A stretch of 64,000 bases of DNA from Psococerastis gibbosa (taxonomy: Eukaryota > Arthropoda > Insecta > Psocodea > Psocidae), in the NCBI GenBank assembly GCA_963971405.1, contig OZ020484.1:39454770-39518769 (forward strand). Reading direction: 5' to 3'. Under the pieces are notes generated by a model. That model was given only the letters and a program-made list of their open reading frames with translations, was not told the DNA's origin and searched no databases. Shown one piece after another: positions 22,113 through 35,200 of the stretch. The first letter of the stretch is position 1; each line of letters starts with the position of its first letter. The position numbers were made by a program, and so were the translations under genes.

Positions 22113-23245
22113 AAAAGTGTTGAATACTATTGGGTAGGTATCGGTTAGGCCGCTTGTCGCAGTGGTGATTTGCCGACACCATGTTCATGCTGATTGAAAA
22201 TGGTATGATAGATTGATAGATAGAATCGAAATTAGAGGATATGGAAAAGGCGGGTAGGCAACCGGACCCTGTTATATATAAGAAGTTAAACATTGTAGAT
22301 GTAAAAAACAAATCCGTTAGATAATGTAAACTAAAGTGGCCGAGCGGAGTTTTTACCACACTTTCTTATTCTGAGGTAGCCTACTGCACATAAATTACTG
22401 TTAGACGGATCCAACGAAATATTTCTTCAAAATCAAGCCGAACTGGGGGATATTGTGCTATGTAAAAAGGGTGCTTTGTTATAAAACCAGAAACTATGGA
22501 AATCTGTATTGACATTGGCGTGGTGTAGAAAATCAAATTGGAAATGATGATGAGAGTCAGAGGTATTGAAAAATATGCGAAAAATGGTAAATTGAACACT
22601 AATGTCTTGAGAGAAAATGGTGGACGCATAAAGTTCGACGAAATACAAAAATTACTTAAAATAAATTGACTGTTTTCATTTCAGGCCACGAAATTTGGAT
22701 AAGACCCCACATGTTTGTTGCTTGCTGTTTAATTCTACATTCATCGACGGTGGGCGAAAAATACAGATACCAAAACGAAAAGAGCGAGGACCAACTGACA
22801 TTCTCCAGGTGGGCCAGTGTTTTAAGTTTGATCACATTAAATTAAACCAGATGCCTCGGAGTATGTGTTAATGGGTATAAAATTTTCCAAATTAAAAATA
22901 AAGCGCCATTGGCAATAGCTAGGGGAAACACAGTGCTTCCTATCGGCACTCGACTTGTAGCAACAGACATTCCGACCAATCAAAAAAACATTTTGCATCC
23001 AATATACTGCTGTGTTCTCAATGGCAGGGTACAAGATAGCTATTGGCTGTAACCTATCAAGCTTGCCGGTCTAATGGTATTTGGCAATTGTGTGAGGCGG
23101 TTGTTGAGTTGCTAGTGGGTAACGATCTGAATTTTCGCAAAGGAAGTCGCGGGTCCCACCTCTTCACCTCTGTCTAATTAGAAATAATTGTTAACACTCG
23201 CCATCAGAAGAAATTCTATTAATAATACTGTTGTTGTGGTCCATA

Positions 23246-26200
23246 ATGTTTGCATGCATTTTTAAGTTGCGAACTCTGTTGTTAAGTAAAAGTCAACTAC
23301 TTCACAAAAGCAATTTAGGTACTATTTTTCCAACGGATTTGTTACAGACTTTGGCTAGTACTCTGAAAAGAGATCCGACAGCCGCTCACTATAAATATCA
23401 TGATGATCCTTTCCTCATACCAATGTCTAACGTTGGGAAACGCACCTTCGCTATGGCCCAAGAAGCCGGCAGGAAAGCTGCCAAGTGGATTGTTAATGAG
23501 CATGCTGAATGGTTTCAACATAAAGTGGCTCAGCCGCCTATTGAAGTAAGTTTGTCAAGTATTTCAAACTCTCAGTTACTTGAAAAGCTTGTGGAACTGT
23601 GGATAATCTGGAAACTAAACATACTTAATGGTTGTAATTTATATATTTATATGCGTAAAAAGTTCCTTAATTCAATAAATAATCCGCCCTGTACTTAAAA
23701 TTAGCTGTTTTTATCAATTTCGAAAGCTTACTTTGTTTTTAACACGAAGTGCAATAAGTCATCTCACTCTATAGTCTATACCAATCAATAAACATACCTC
23801 AGGAGGCTTATGAGCAGTATAAATACCATTGGTCTGCAGTATGCACCAGTTAGAATGCAACTTCGTTCTTGGGCCTTACTGTTCATGGTTGTTACTCTTG
23901 TCATATTATCTGTAAAGATAGACATTGTTGGCTAAAAGGCGCCTATCTCTAAAGAGATATCTGTGTCATAGGCCTGTTAACATGACAAAGGAGTAAGTTA
24001 AACTTTTATATTATTATAAAGCATTTATTTGTTGGTTATCAGGCGTTCCATCCAAAGGCAGTGTACAGCGAAGGCAGCGACGTTGGTGAAGATACCCTCT
24101 TAAAGGTCATTGGGGATGGCCACGTCGGTGATGCCCTTATTATTAACGACCTGCTTACCAACAAAGGAACAGGTAGGTAGCTACAATTTATTAGAAAGCT
24201 TTACAGCCAGACTGCATTGTGTCAATGGTATGCTTGTCTTGGCTTGTCAATTGTCGCTTGTAGTCGGTGTGGGTTGGCATAGAAAGCATTTGCCACCAGC
24301 GAAATATGGAGACAATACTAATTTTGTCCGCAAAAGACAGTGAAATCGTTGGCATTAGACAAGGTTCCATAAAAAGCCCTACCAATAATAATAGTCTTTA
24401 GGCGGGGATTCCACCGACCTCGTTTGTGTTTGTCAGCGTGATATTGACGTGGTAGCAGACATTAAAGATCGTCTTTAATGTCTGCTACCACGTCAATATC
24501 ACGCTGACAAACACAAACGAGGTCGGTGGAATCCCCGCCTACCTAGCAAGAGTTACAACTAATTACAGTAGGTGCCATTAGCACTAGCGTGTTGAAACTA
24601 CATATTTCGATGCGTAGAAGACTGAAGTCAAGCGTAATTCCTCAAAACAGTTGCTAACTTAATACTGATGATAAAAAATAGTTCATTTTCTAAACTTTTA
24701 CACTACCAATGCAATGGTGATTGTTGGCATGCTTACCTGTCATTTTCAGAAACTAAACTTCCGGCTCTACAAGTCTATGTAGTATATTAGTAGTTAGGCG
24801 CATATTCCACCTACGACAATAGTCAATACCACATTTACTATTGACTATTGACGTAGGTGGAATAAGCGCCTTAGTAAGTATATACTTATGTGTATATTTG
24901 TATTTAATTTTTTACGACAAATAAACTCGTTACCTGTACCTGACCTCAGTTATACAATATAATATTACAGGGGCAATAGTCTACATATTTTTACATGTTC
25001 ATGTATACATTTTAGAAATTGTTGTTAGTAGGCTAGTTATAATAGGTTGATGTACCACACTTCGGCTTGAAATTATGTTTATATATTATATATATACAGT
25101 CATGAAAAAAATAATATGAACGCGGAGCTTTCCACTATTTTCTCCGGAACTATTGGAGATAATTGCACCAAACTTGGGCATGAACACCACTACCTAGAGG
25201 TACTTCATTACTGGTGCCATCAGTTATAAGCAATGCTTACTTCTTTAATAATTGAAGATAGTTGAAAATGGCTGGCAAAAATAATAAGAACGCGGTCAAA
25301 CATTTTACAATTTTTAGCTTTATTATGCAAGAACTTCAATTAAACTAACATTTGGTGGTCTGCCCATTGTTCTGCATTACAACATTGCAGCAGTTTCTCA
25401 TCAACAGCACCAGGTATTGAAATTTAATGATGGGTATCATCTCCCGTGTCTTCTTCACTTCAAGCCACGGTAGTTCCTTCTTAAAATTTTTTTCATTGCG
25501 TAGACTACTCGTCAGGTCATTCCACAAGTTTTTGATGGGGTTGATGCCTGGTGACTGCGCTGACCGCGGTAAAATATCGACTCTGCTGTCCACAAACCAC
25601 TACTTCACTAGTTTGAAGGAGTTCTTGGGGTCATTGCCCTGCTGAAGGACCCATTTTACTGGCATTTTCTCGTCAGCATAGGGTGGTATTATGTTTTGGA
25701 GTATGTCTCTGTAGCTCTCCTTCGTCATGATATCTTTTATACGATGTATTGGGCCAACTCCATAGTAAAAGAAACAGCCCCACACCAGGATGTTACCGCT
25801 ACCGAACTTTATGGTATTTTTTTTGGGTTTCTGGGATTTAAATCAGCATTGGGCGGTCTTCTGAAATACATTTTCTATAAGTACCGAGAAGATTTACTTT
25901 TGTTTCATCGCTTCACAAGACGTTGCGCCATGTCCCCCATAACAGTTCATAGACACGAAGACAAGACGGTCTTTAATTTTCTTTAAAGACAGAAGTGGAA
26001 CCTTTCTTGGAGATAGACTAGGCAAGGAGGCTTCAAGCAACCGTCCCCTAATTCTTCGTTCGCTGATGGGAGCGTTTAGGCATTTTTTCAGGTCTCGAGA
26101 ACTACGAGCGGTGTCACCTTCGACTTCCTAAAGAGCTATCGGTGAAAATACGGTGTTGTCTTCCGCCTTCTGCCCCTCGTTTCACTCTTGGGATCGTGTT

Positions 26201-29200
26201 TCAAAGCTTAAAAAATAATTGCTTCTTATCTTTGCAAGAGATTACTATTTTCCGCCATTTCTCCCTTCTTTCCGAAGAAGTGAGATGGCGGGTCTCTCCT
26301 CGGCCGAGCAATGCTGTGATCACTGCATATCTTCAGAAGTACACTGTTTTAACTTATTAACGGCAGAATAGGGAAAAATGTATCGTGACATAGCAAAATA
26401 AACAAAAAATATCTCGCGTTCTTATTATTTTTGCCAGCCAGATTTCAACTATCTTCAATTTTGAAAGAAGTAAGCATTGCTTACAACTGATAGTAACAGT
26501 AATGAAGTACCTCTAGGTAGTGGTGTTCATGCCCAAGTTTGGTGCAATTATCTCTAATAGTTCCGGAGAAAATAGTGGAAAACTCCGTGTTCTAATTATT
26601 TTTTCCATGACTGTATAATATTATATATTATGTTGTTCTGTGGGTACAGCTTTTTAATTTTATGTTAAACCTATGTTTTTGGATAAATACAAAAATTTTC
26701 TATATCTGTATAAAATCAATAAATTCTTATTAATTTAAGGTTTTCTTTTAGAGATGTCTGAACGTACTAAACAAGCACTCTTGGAACTTATTTGCTTCTA
26801 TAACGGAGAAGATGGCATTCCAGAGGAACGTATTGAGGAACGCTGGTTTAGTCAGAATAAAAAAGGAAAAAGCATGGATAGTATAAGAAACATATGGAAG
26901 TAAGTTACTTATTACGTACACGCTATTTGAATATCATTAATTAGGCTAGGTTTCAGCGGCAACGATTATTTCAAAATTAATTAGGACGTTGTTGTTATTT
27001 GCGGTCTGCCAAGAACTGAATAGACTGTCATGTTCTTGCCATGAATATACAAATTAATATAAATCAATAATACTGGGTGCGAGCTTTATTAATCGTCAGA
27101 CATATTTCCAATTCAAGGTAAACAACACAACTCTGCCTCTATCGTAGGACTTGCTGCCATTTTATCTGCTTTAGAATATACATTTTTATTGTGTTATTAT
27201 CAGGTGGGTAAGGTGGGCATCTGCGTAAACATTGAAACAGCAAAAAGTTGTGGCTGAGGTTTTCGCCATTAGATAATCACAATCATTATGCAGCTAGGCC
27301 TATTAAGATTTCCTGGTCAAGTGCGCAGAAACTTATACCGCGAATTCGGTTGTCAGCCTTGCCGCTGAATTCTACATTTGTTCTTCATTGGCCGCAATTT
27401 TCGTTTTTTATGTTGGAACCCAACAAACCTTTCCTTTGCCATTTCCCATGTCGTCTCACCGCTATCAGCTAATGGTTAGACCCCATCTACTCTATTGGTA
27501 TTTTAATTATCTTTGGTTATTATAGGGACAACGGCGTAGCTGATGCCTTGTTTAAAAGTATGCAGTCGCCTTCGCCTGCTGCCTACAGTAGCATTATTCA
27601 AGGGATGATGAAGTTCGGTCAGGTGGATCGGGCGTGGCAACTTTTTGAAACTGCGAAAGAAAAAGCCATTCCCCTCGACATCGGGGTCTATAACGCACTT
27701 TTGTCAGCAGTTAACGCTCTTAAACAGGGATCGGACTTGCGCTGGCAACTAGTACAGGTTAGTGGAGGTTTTTATTTCACGAGACGGTAAATAATTAAAT
27801 TAAAAATACAACCCAAAGGCAGAATAGTTCGTACACCTCAAAAATTTATAACTCCTGTTTTTAAAAATATAATAATCAACTTAATAGATAATATTATAAA
27901 GAATACTTGCTGTCAATCAATAGAGGACATGATAAACTACATCTAGCAATATAAACTTCAAACATAATACACATGAACAATTCAGGATTAATATTTGTTT
28001 CAATAACTTGGGAGACGTAATAGTCCGCACAGTCAAAGTGAATTGCCTATCAGTACTGCGATACCCCTCCTTTGTTTTTTATAACAGCGGCAATTTTTTT
28101 GGAGCATTGAAGAAACAAGATTACTGCACATCACTGATGTAATACCACTCCACACATCTTGGAGGACCTTCTTCAGTTCTTCCTTTGTCTTCGGGCTCTT
28201 TTTGGCTACTACCTTCTTCATGATGAGACAAAGGTTTTCAATTGGTGACAAATCTAGGCTATTTGCTACCCATGTCAAAACCAAATCGTTTTTTTCATCA
28301 AACCACTGTTAAGCAGAATTTGTAGTGTTACAAGTGACTTGCTGAAATACAAAATTGCCATCGGGATGTAGGGCACTTATCGACGGTAAAAGATGGCTGT
28401 TTAGAATTTCTAAATACTTAGGGTCATCGACTTCTACGAAGTATAGTACACTCCTTTCGAACTCAAGCATCCCCATATCAATACGTTGGTCGGGAACTTG
28501 ACCGTCTGTTTTATGCATTGTGGCTAATAAGCTTCAGGCTTCATCCTGATGACTTTGGGTCCTTGATTGCCCATATGTAGAACAAACCGTGACTCATTGG
28601 ACCAAATAATTGTTTCCCAGCGGTATTTTGAAAAGTTTCTAGCCCATTGTAACCTTCTACGTGCTTGACGCGGTCATTTTCTCCGCTGAAAACAATTTTT
28701 AACCTCTTTCCTTCATGACCCTTCGGCAAGTTCTTGTAGAGACAGCTTCACTAATAGCCTCCCTCCAATTTTCAGTTATTTCCTTCAACCTTCAACGTTC
28801 CGCGCCTATTTAGAAGAATTAAGGTCTTCAGGTGCCTGCGTTCTCTCAGAGAAATGTGAGTTTTTCGGCCTGTATTTCGTTTAGGATGGCTACTGCCTTT
28901 TTCACGGAACAGGCTGATAATTGACTGCACTGTTGAAGGGGGTAGAAGCAGCTGCTGAACAATGTTCCTCGCAGATACGCCGGTTTGGTTAAGATATATG
29001 ATCGTATTCCTTGTCTCTTCAGAAATTGGTTTTTCACTAGGCATTTTTGTAGATGTTATTTTTACAATATTTTTCAACACTTTTCAGGTATTCAACATAA
29101 AAACAGAAGTGTAAATTTTCCAATCTGCAGTAAAATTTGGCCTTTATTTAGCCCAAAGGGGTTCAGTAAAAGTGTGCGAACTAATATGCCTCACGAACGG

Positions 29201-32200
29201 ATAAAGAATTTTTTTTTCTGAACTGACCATACTTCTTATATTTGAAGTAAATGCAGCTAGATATACTTTATCATGTCCTCTATCGACTGATAGCAAGTAC
29301 TCTTTATAATATCATATAATAATAATATTATTATTATTTTTAAAAAATGGAGTTGTAAATTTTTCAGGTGTGCGAACTATTCTGCCTTTGGGTTGTAGTA
29401 TAAGTGGCAATAGGAGGGAGATAGGAGGGACAGTTGAGCAGATGCTCTATATCTCCTCTAGATTCGCCTAGCGGCGTGTGCTCAGCTGTTGTTTTCTTAC
29501 CTCCGCTCGTGGCTGGGCATCATTGCCTTTATAGTTTATTTGCGGTCTGTGTAAAAACGTATTAATAAGTAAATAAATAAATAGAGTTTTTGTCAAGGAA
29601 AAAAATTAATGACAAGAAACCTTAGCCGATGATTTTTAATTGAATCGTTCATTTAAAGGGTGAAAATAGGGGGTGTAGCAATATATCAGAATCGTAATGA
29701 TACTGTTTTCACAAACAACTTGGACATAACATCATGTAATTTGAACACTGTTTCGGTCACACATGGAGCGGAAGGCGATGTACTGTATGTGCAGCTCTAT
29801 GCAGACTAGAGAATTGGCAAGATTAGTGTTAGTAATAGTTTATTTTCCGCCTCACTTTAGAGTGCCGGACATCGTAGATTTTATACATACTAAAAAAGTA
29901 GTCACTGCTAGCCTATAATGCGATGGGTTCAGCTGCATTAGGCAAAAAATTACACGAACTCCCAATACTTATGAGTCGAGATTTTAATGTTAACGTTAAC
30001 GTCTTAGTAGATTTTTTAAAACAAAAACTATTGTTAGAGTTAAGCACGAGCACCTACAACTCGACATGGGACAACACTCGATGCCGTTTTAGCTAGATTT
30101 ATTAATAGATTGGAATCTCAAGTTTTTATATCATATTTTAGTTACCGTAAGCCGATCGTATTTATTATGACGCAGATGAGCCGAATTAAGATGGTTGGTG
30201 AAAGATGTAGATTTGTTATTGCTGTTTTTGTATATGTTAAACTCTCAGTTAAAAAGTATTTCCAGGTAAGGAATCATTTTTATCTGCCTGGCTACAGTAG
30301 TTCTTAATTCGGTTGTTTCAGGATTTATTATCTGGCGCCGCCCTTGCAAAATTACAGCCGAACATTGGAACTCTAAATGCTGTTCTTCATACTATTTCTG
30401 GTCTGGGAGGAGGCAGAGTTGCCGAGCTCTTGCGTGACACTCTTACTGAATTCCGAGCGCTTGGTGTAGAGCCATCGCTGGGCAGCTACTATTATATTTT
30501 GTTTACATATAGCAGAGATAAGCTTTTATCGAATAGTAGTGGGTAAGTGTACATTCTGTTATGCATTCAGGTAGTTTAATAGTTGTTTTGAGGAGCTTAT
30601 GGCTATCCACTTACGTGGTCTGCATACAATCTGGAACTGATGCAATCCCACATATATTATTCCGCGAAGGGTTTTGTTCCAAAAATAAGACAGTGCATCA
30701 AACTACACTTTCCTTAGAACCCCAGGAATGCGCCAAACATACTTATGTCAAATTTAATTGATTAATTAAGATCGGCAGCCCGAAATTTCATGATTCTTAT
30801 TTTTTATTTAAATAACTAAGCAAGTTATTAAAATATTAATTCATTAAAGTTGTAGAAGACTACTTGAAACATCATATAATAGGGAATTATTGCTTTCCAA
30901 TTTATACGTGGTATAAGGAAAGCTTTGTGATGGTCAACATTTTCGATTCCGAGATTTCAACGGATTTACACGTTCTGCGGTCCCAGGAACCCAAAAAAGT
31001 AGTTTCTACTAAATGTCTGTCTGTCAGTTCATCGATTTCCGGTCAAACTATTTGGTCGATTTTGATGGAATTTGCGATTTAGTTTCACCAAAATCATGCC
31101 TCGGGACAATTTTTTTTATTTGGGGCTAACCCAATTTGGGGGGTTTTATTCTCAAAAAACTCCAAAAAAACGTCTAAAAAAATTATTTCTCAAAAACGGC
31201 TCCAACGGTTTCTTTTAAATTCACATATATTGTAGTCGTTATTAATGTTAACAAAATGCGGGGGGTCGCTTGTCCCTTGATAGTTTGCTTTTGGGGGTAA
31301 AAAAAATAAAAATAACTCAATTTTCATGAGAAATGACTAAAAAATAATTTTTCTGTGGAACCTTCCTATCGATGATTTCTACCTTCAAGCATGTTTTAGG
31401 TGTTAAATTGAGTAACGAAACCGGACAGGTTGCTTTCCCAGAAAAGTATTTGGTTTTGTACAAAAAATGTTTTTTTTTTTTTTTTAAATGATAGAAAATT
31501 CACGCTCAAATGCATTGCGAGCCCTGCCATTATTACTGTGTGGTAATGTATTGGTCTGCCCGATGAAGAATATGCAATGCCATCAATTAACAGATATCCG
31601 AAATTTAACCATAGGAAAATTATTTACCATGAAATTACTCATTTTCTCTATCTACTAATTGATAAATTTGAAAGCATGTTCGAGTAAACTCGGACCGGTT
31701 CTTAATTTTTTGTTTTGTAGTTTTTCCATGGTATCGATATACGCGAAATTTTAGCCTTCAATCATTTTTATCAAAAAGGTACGGTACCAAAAATTAAACA
31801 TTCCCCATTACATGATACACGATGTAGTCTTCTACAACTTCAATGAGCCAAATCTTTAAAAATTTTCTTTGTTAATTAAATAAAAAATAAGAAGCGCAAA
31901 AACAACCGATTTTGGGTACCAATTTCCTACAGGATATACATTCTTATTTATCGCTCATAAAAACTTATCCTTCGTGCGCATAGGTGGTGTAAAATTTGCG
32001 AATGTTCGCCTAGACCCACTAATAGAAACATAGTTTTTTTTTTTTTTTTTTTTTTACCTTCGTGGGGCCTACTCGTTTGAGTTCATATAAGCGTCGACCT
32101 AGAAGGTCTTTTGCTTCCACGTTTGCCGTCTACGCCCATCTTATAACACCAGTCTTTTTGATAAATTCTAGTGTTTTTGTGATGGGATTAGATCGGATGG

Positions 32201-35200
32201 TTTCCTCTTCAGACCTAGGGTGGCCGAGTTTGGTATCGAGTTTTTCCCAGCGCTTCACATTCAAAGAGAATGTGTTCAGCTGTTTCTTCTTCAACTTCAC
32301 ACAGTCTGCATCTACTGTCGTTTTTCACGCCAACCCTATGCATGTGTTTGTTGAAGTGGCCGTGGCCCGTAAGCGTGCCAACCACCCTTCTAGCTTGCTC
32401 TCTACTTTAAGAGAGAAGCTGATCGGTGAGCTTTTTACTAGGACCCGGAATAACCTTCTTAGCAAATCTGCTTTCCGGGACTTTCTTCCATTCCTCTGCA
32501 GTTTTTCTCTGCACCCATTTTTGTACAGAAGTACGGGCCTGGCAATAAGCCATCCCATACTTAGGTTCTGCACCAATGAATGGGAAACATAGTTGGTTTC
32601 TGTGCAAAATATTAGAGAAAGGCTGAATTCGAGTCTTGCTTCGGTGGCATTGCATGTAATTGTACGAGTCTCTTCATACCTGCCGTAACTCAAAGTACTA
32701 GTAGGTATAACCTGTTGCCTACAGACATAACTGACTACGCTCACTCATATGCAAATTTTATTGAAAATACATTGCCGTTCAATACTTTAAATAAGAACCT
32801 ATATACATAACTACATTAATATTATCATTAACGCTTGGAAGCAATGTTGGGAAGCCTTAAACTACTTCTATTGCAGCACTTGCCAAGATGCAAGATGTGA
32901 TCTTATTTAAAGGAATTGTAGCCTATATTAATTTGCAGATCCATATTGAGGGCAATATTGAATGAAATTAGTGGAAAACAATTTGAAATACAAGATCCAT
33001 CAGATACCAGCTTCTTCTTAAAAGCTATGGAGGTTTGCAGACATCAAGCACAAGACATTGATTTGGCCCGTCGTATTGATGATTTGCTCCATACTGGCGA
33101 CAATTACAATTTAATAGGCGACTCTTTCGAAGAATCAATTTACTAGTAAGTATCAGACATTGTACGCACCAATGCCTAGAGCCCTAGACTGTAAATTATT
33201 CTAGTATTTGTAACAAGGACTTCGATGGCATAGTGGTAGCTTGTTCGTAATTATGCGAGTCTCTACACATCATGCGTCGGTGACCTGTCGTAACTAAACA
33301 CATGTATTACCTACAGAGGCGACTGAAAATGTTATTCGGATACATTCATCGTTTACGTATTGAAAGCTAACAAAATGGCAGTCTATGTGCATCAAATTTG
33401 TGTGACGCCCATTATCAATAACGGTTTTAGGCTAGGTACTGAGACAATCGGAAGGGGAAACGCCTTACAAGTGTACAAAATCAAATATCTTAAGGGATAT
33501 CGATCGTACAGCTCCCAAAAATATCACACCCTTAAGCAGAAATGTTACTCTACATTAAATGAATTTAGATTTAACAGGACAGAGCGATTTTTATTAAAAA
33601 TATACTAGGTCAATTATTCCTTAGCGGACGTTGAGAGAGCGGAAAAAAATCCTGACAAAGCAGTGGCATCCGTGGCATCCTTCAACTGCAAAGAGCGGCC
33701 GTTGGGTACAGTAAAGTAGACAGAATTAGGCTTAACAATAAATAGCCACTAGATCACATTTATGGCCTTGTCTTATTGTTTGTTATCATGTCGTTTTTCT
33801 TATTTGTAGTCGCCATTTTTTCATCCTAATGTGCACTACTGAAACACTAGATCGGGTGATGGAGACCTACAATCTCTTAGTACCACACATTTACACGCCC
33901 GAGCCTTCAGTAATGCAGGTCTGTTTATGCGTTAATTTTAATTATTTCCATGTCAAAGTTGACTACATATTTGGGAAGTCAAATGAAAAAATAATAATCA
34001 AACTTAGCAAGACATCAGGGTATTCGCAATGTTGAAGCTATCGAGTTATCCAGGATTAATGAGCTAGATCGAAATAAGCTGCCTTGTGAAATTGTTTTAG
34101 CTTCGCAAGAAACTTTGCCCCAAAACTTAATTGTGGTCTTCTTTTTATTGACGTTTATTTACACTTCTGTCATAGTACTGGACAAACAAAACAAAAAAAA
34201 CGAGTTGCACGTTATAAACAAATATGGTGGGGGCTCAGCTCTGACATTTCATTCAATTATCGATCGCAGCGCCGTTTAACTCGCGTTAACCAACCCTGCC
34301 ATACGTTTATTTAACACTTAGGTTAACTACCTTCGATTTCCATTTCCACGAATGTTAAACACCCTTAACTAGGGATAATCATTTAACACCATCATTGTGA
34401 ATCCCCTTTATGTAGTTATTTTATTTTTTCTCTACTACTTTAGTTATGCGTGATTTATGTTCGCCACTTGAAGTTTTTTGTAAAATAAATGCTTGCAGGA
34501 ACTTCTCCGCGCGGTTGATTTCAATGGTGATGTGACATTGTATCCCAGGCTATGGTCAGATATCACGCTATTCGACCACGCGGACCGGGAGAACATATTG
34601 GCACAATTCCTAGACTCTTTGGTGAGAAACCAACCCCCACCAAACTCTCATCTGGTCGCATCTTTTGCCGATATAGCAAATCAAATTTGGGAAAAAATTG
34701 AAAATCAGCCGGCGAATAGAACGAATGTTATAAGGTATGTTAATAGTGCGTCACAAGTTCTCATGAGTCCCATAATTAATTAAATAATTCCTCGTTGCAC
34801 AACCAAGAAGATATCACACCCGGGATCTAATCTTCCTTTCAAGATCTGGGGGCACAGCTTTGTAATTATAATGTTTTACTTATTATTATTTTTTAAATAC
34901 ACGGATTTTCTTTCTATCTATCTAATTATTGATGTTGACAACCGTGAAGATAAAAAAGTATATAAAAAATAACAAAAGCTTTCTCAAAAAGCAGACCATT
35001 AACGCAAATAATTCACTTATTGTGTTTCTTAAAGCTATGATATTTCTGGAGAAAATTTAAATAGTTATTGCAAGTTTGTATTTTATACGAGCCTTCAATT
35101 AAAATTCCACAATTTCGTCAAGTGTAAAATACAGTGCTTTTAACAGCGATCCTTTATTGTTCCATAGATGAGCAATCTGGAATGTCTTGCAGGGCCAGAT

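Larger units (their letters stand above)
20570..23245. other. Intergenic region between divergent PCED1 and PTCD3
   Basis: It contains the AT palindrome, a reversed SINE, a Tc1 fragment and no supported gene. CCAAT at 22976-22980 and an inverted copy (ATTGG) at 23042-23046 lie 200-270 bp before the PTCD3 start and may be promoter elements. Confidence 0.4.

Noticed and set aside
24400-24540. MicroRNA precursor
   Set aside because: A perfect 69-bp stem and many dispersed relatives indicate a MITE; small RNA data would be needed to call a miRNA.
25427-26360. Plus-strand frames of 72-96 codons
   Set aside because: They are antisense to the broken Tc1 transposase.
32062-32592. 176-codon plus-strand open frame
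   Set aside because: It is antisense to the LINE 3' end on the minus strand, whose protein motifs and poly(A) tail explain the region.
33360-33608. 82-codon frame in PTCD3 intron 6
   Set aside because: It overlaps the end of a SINE and lies between exons that splice in phase; no domain recognised.
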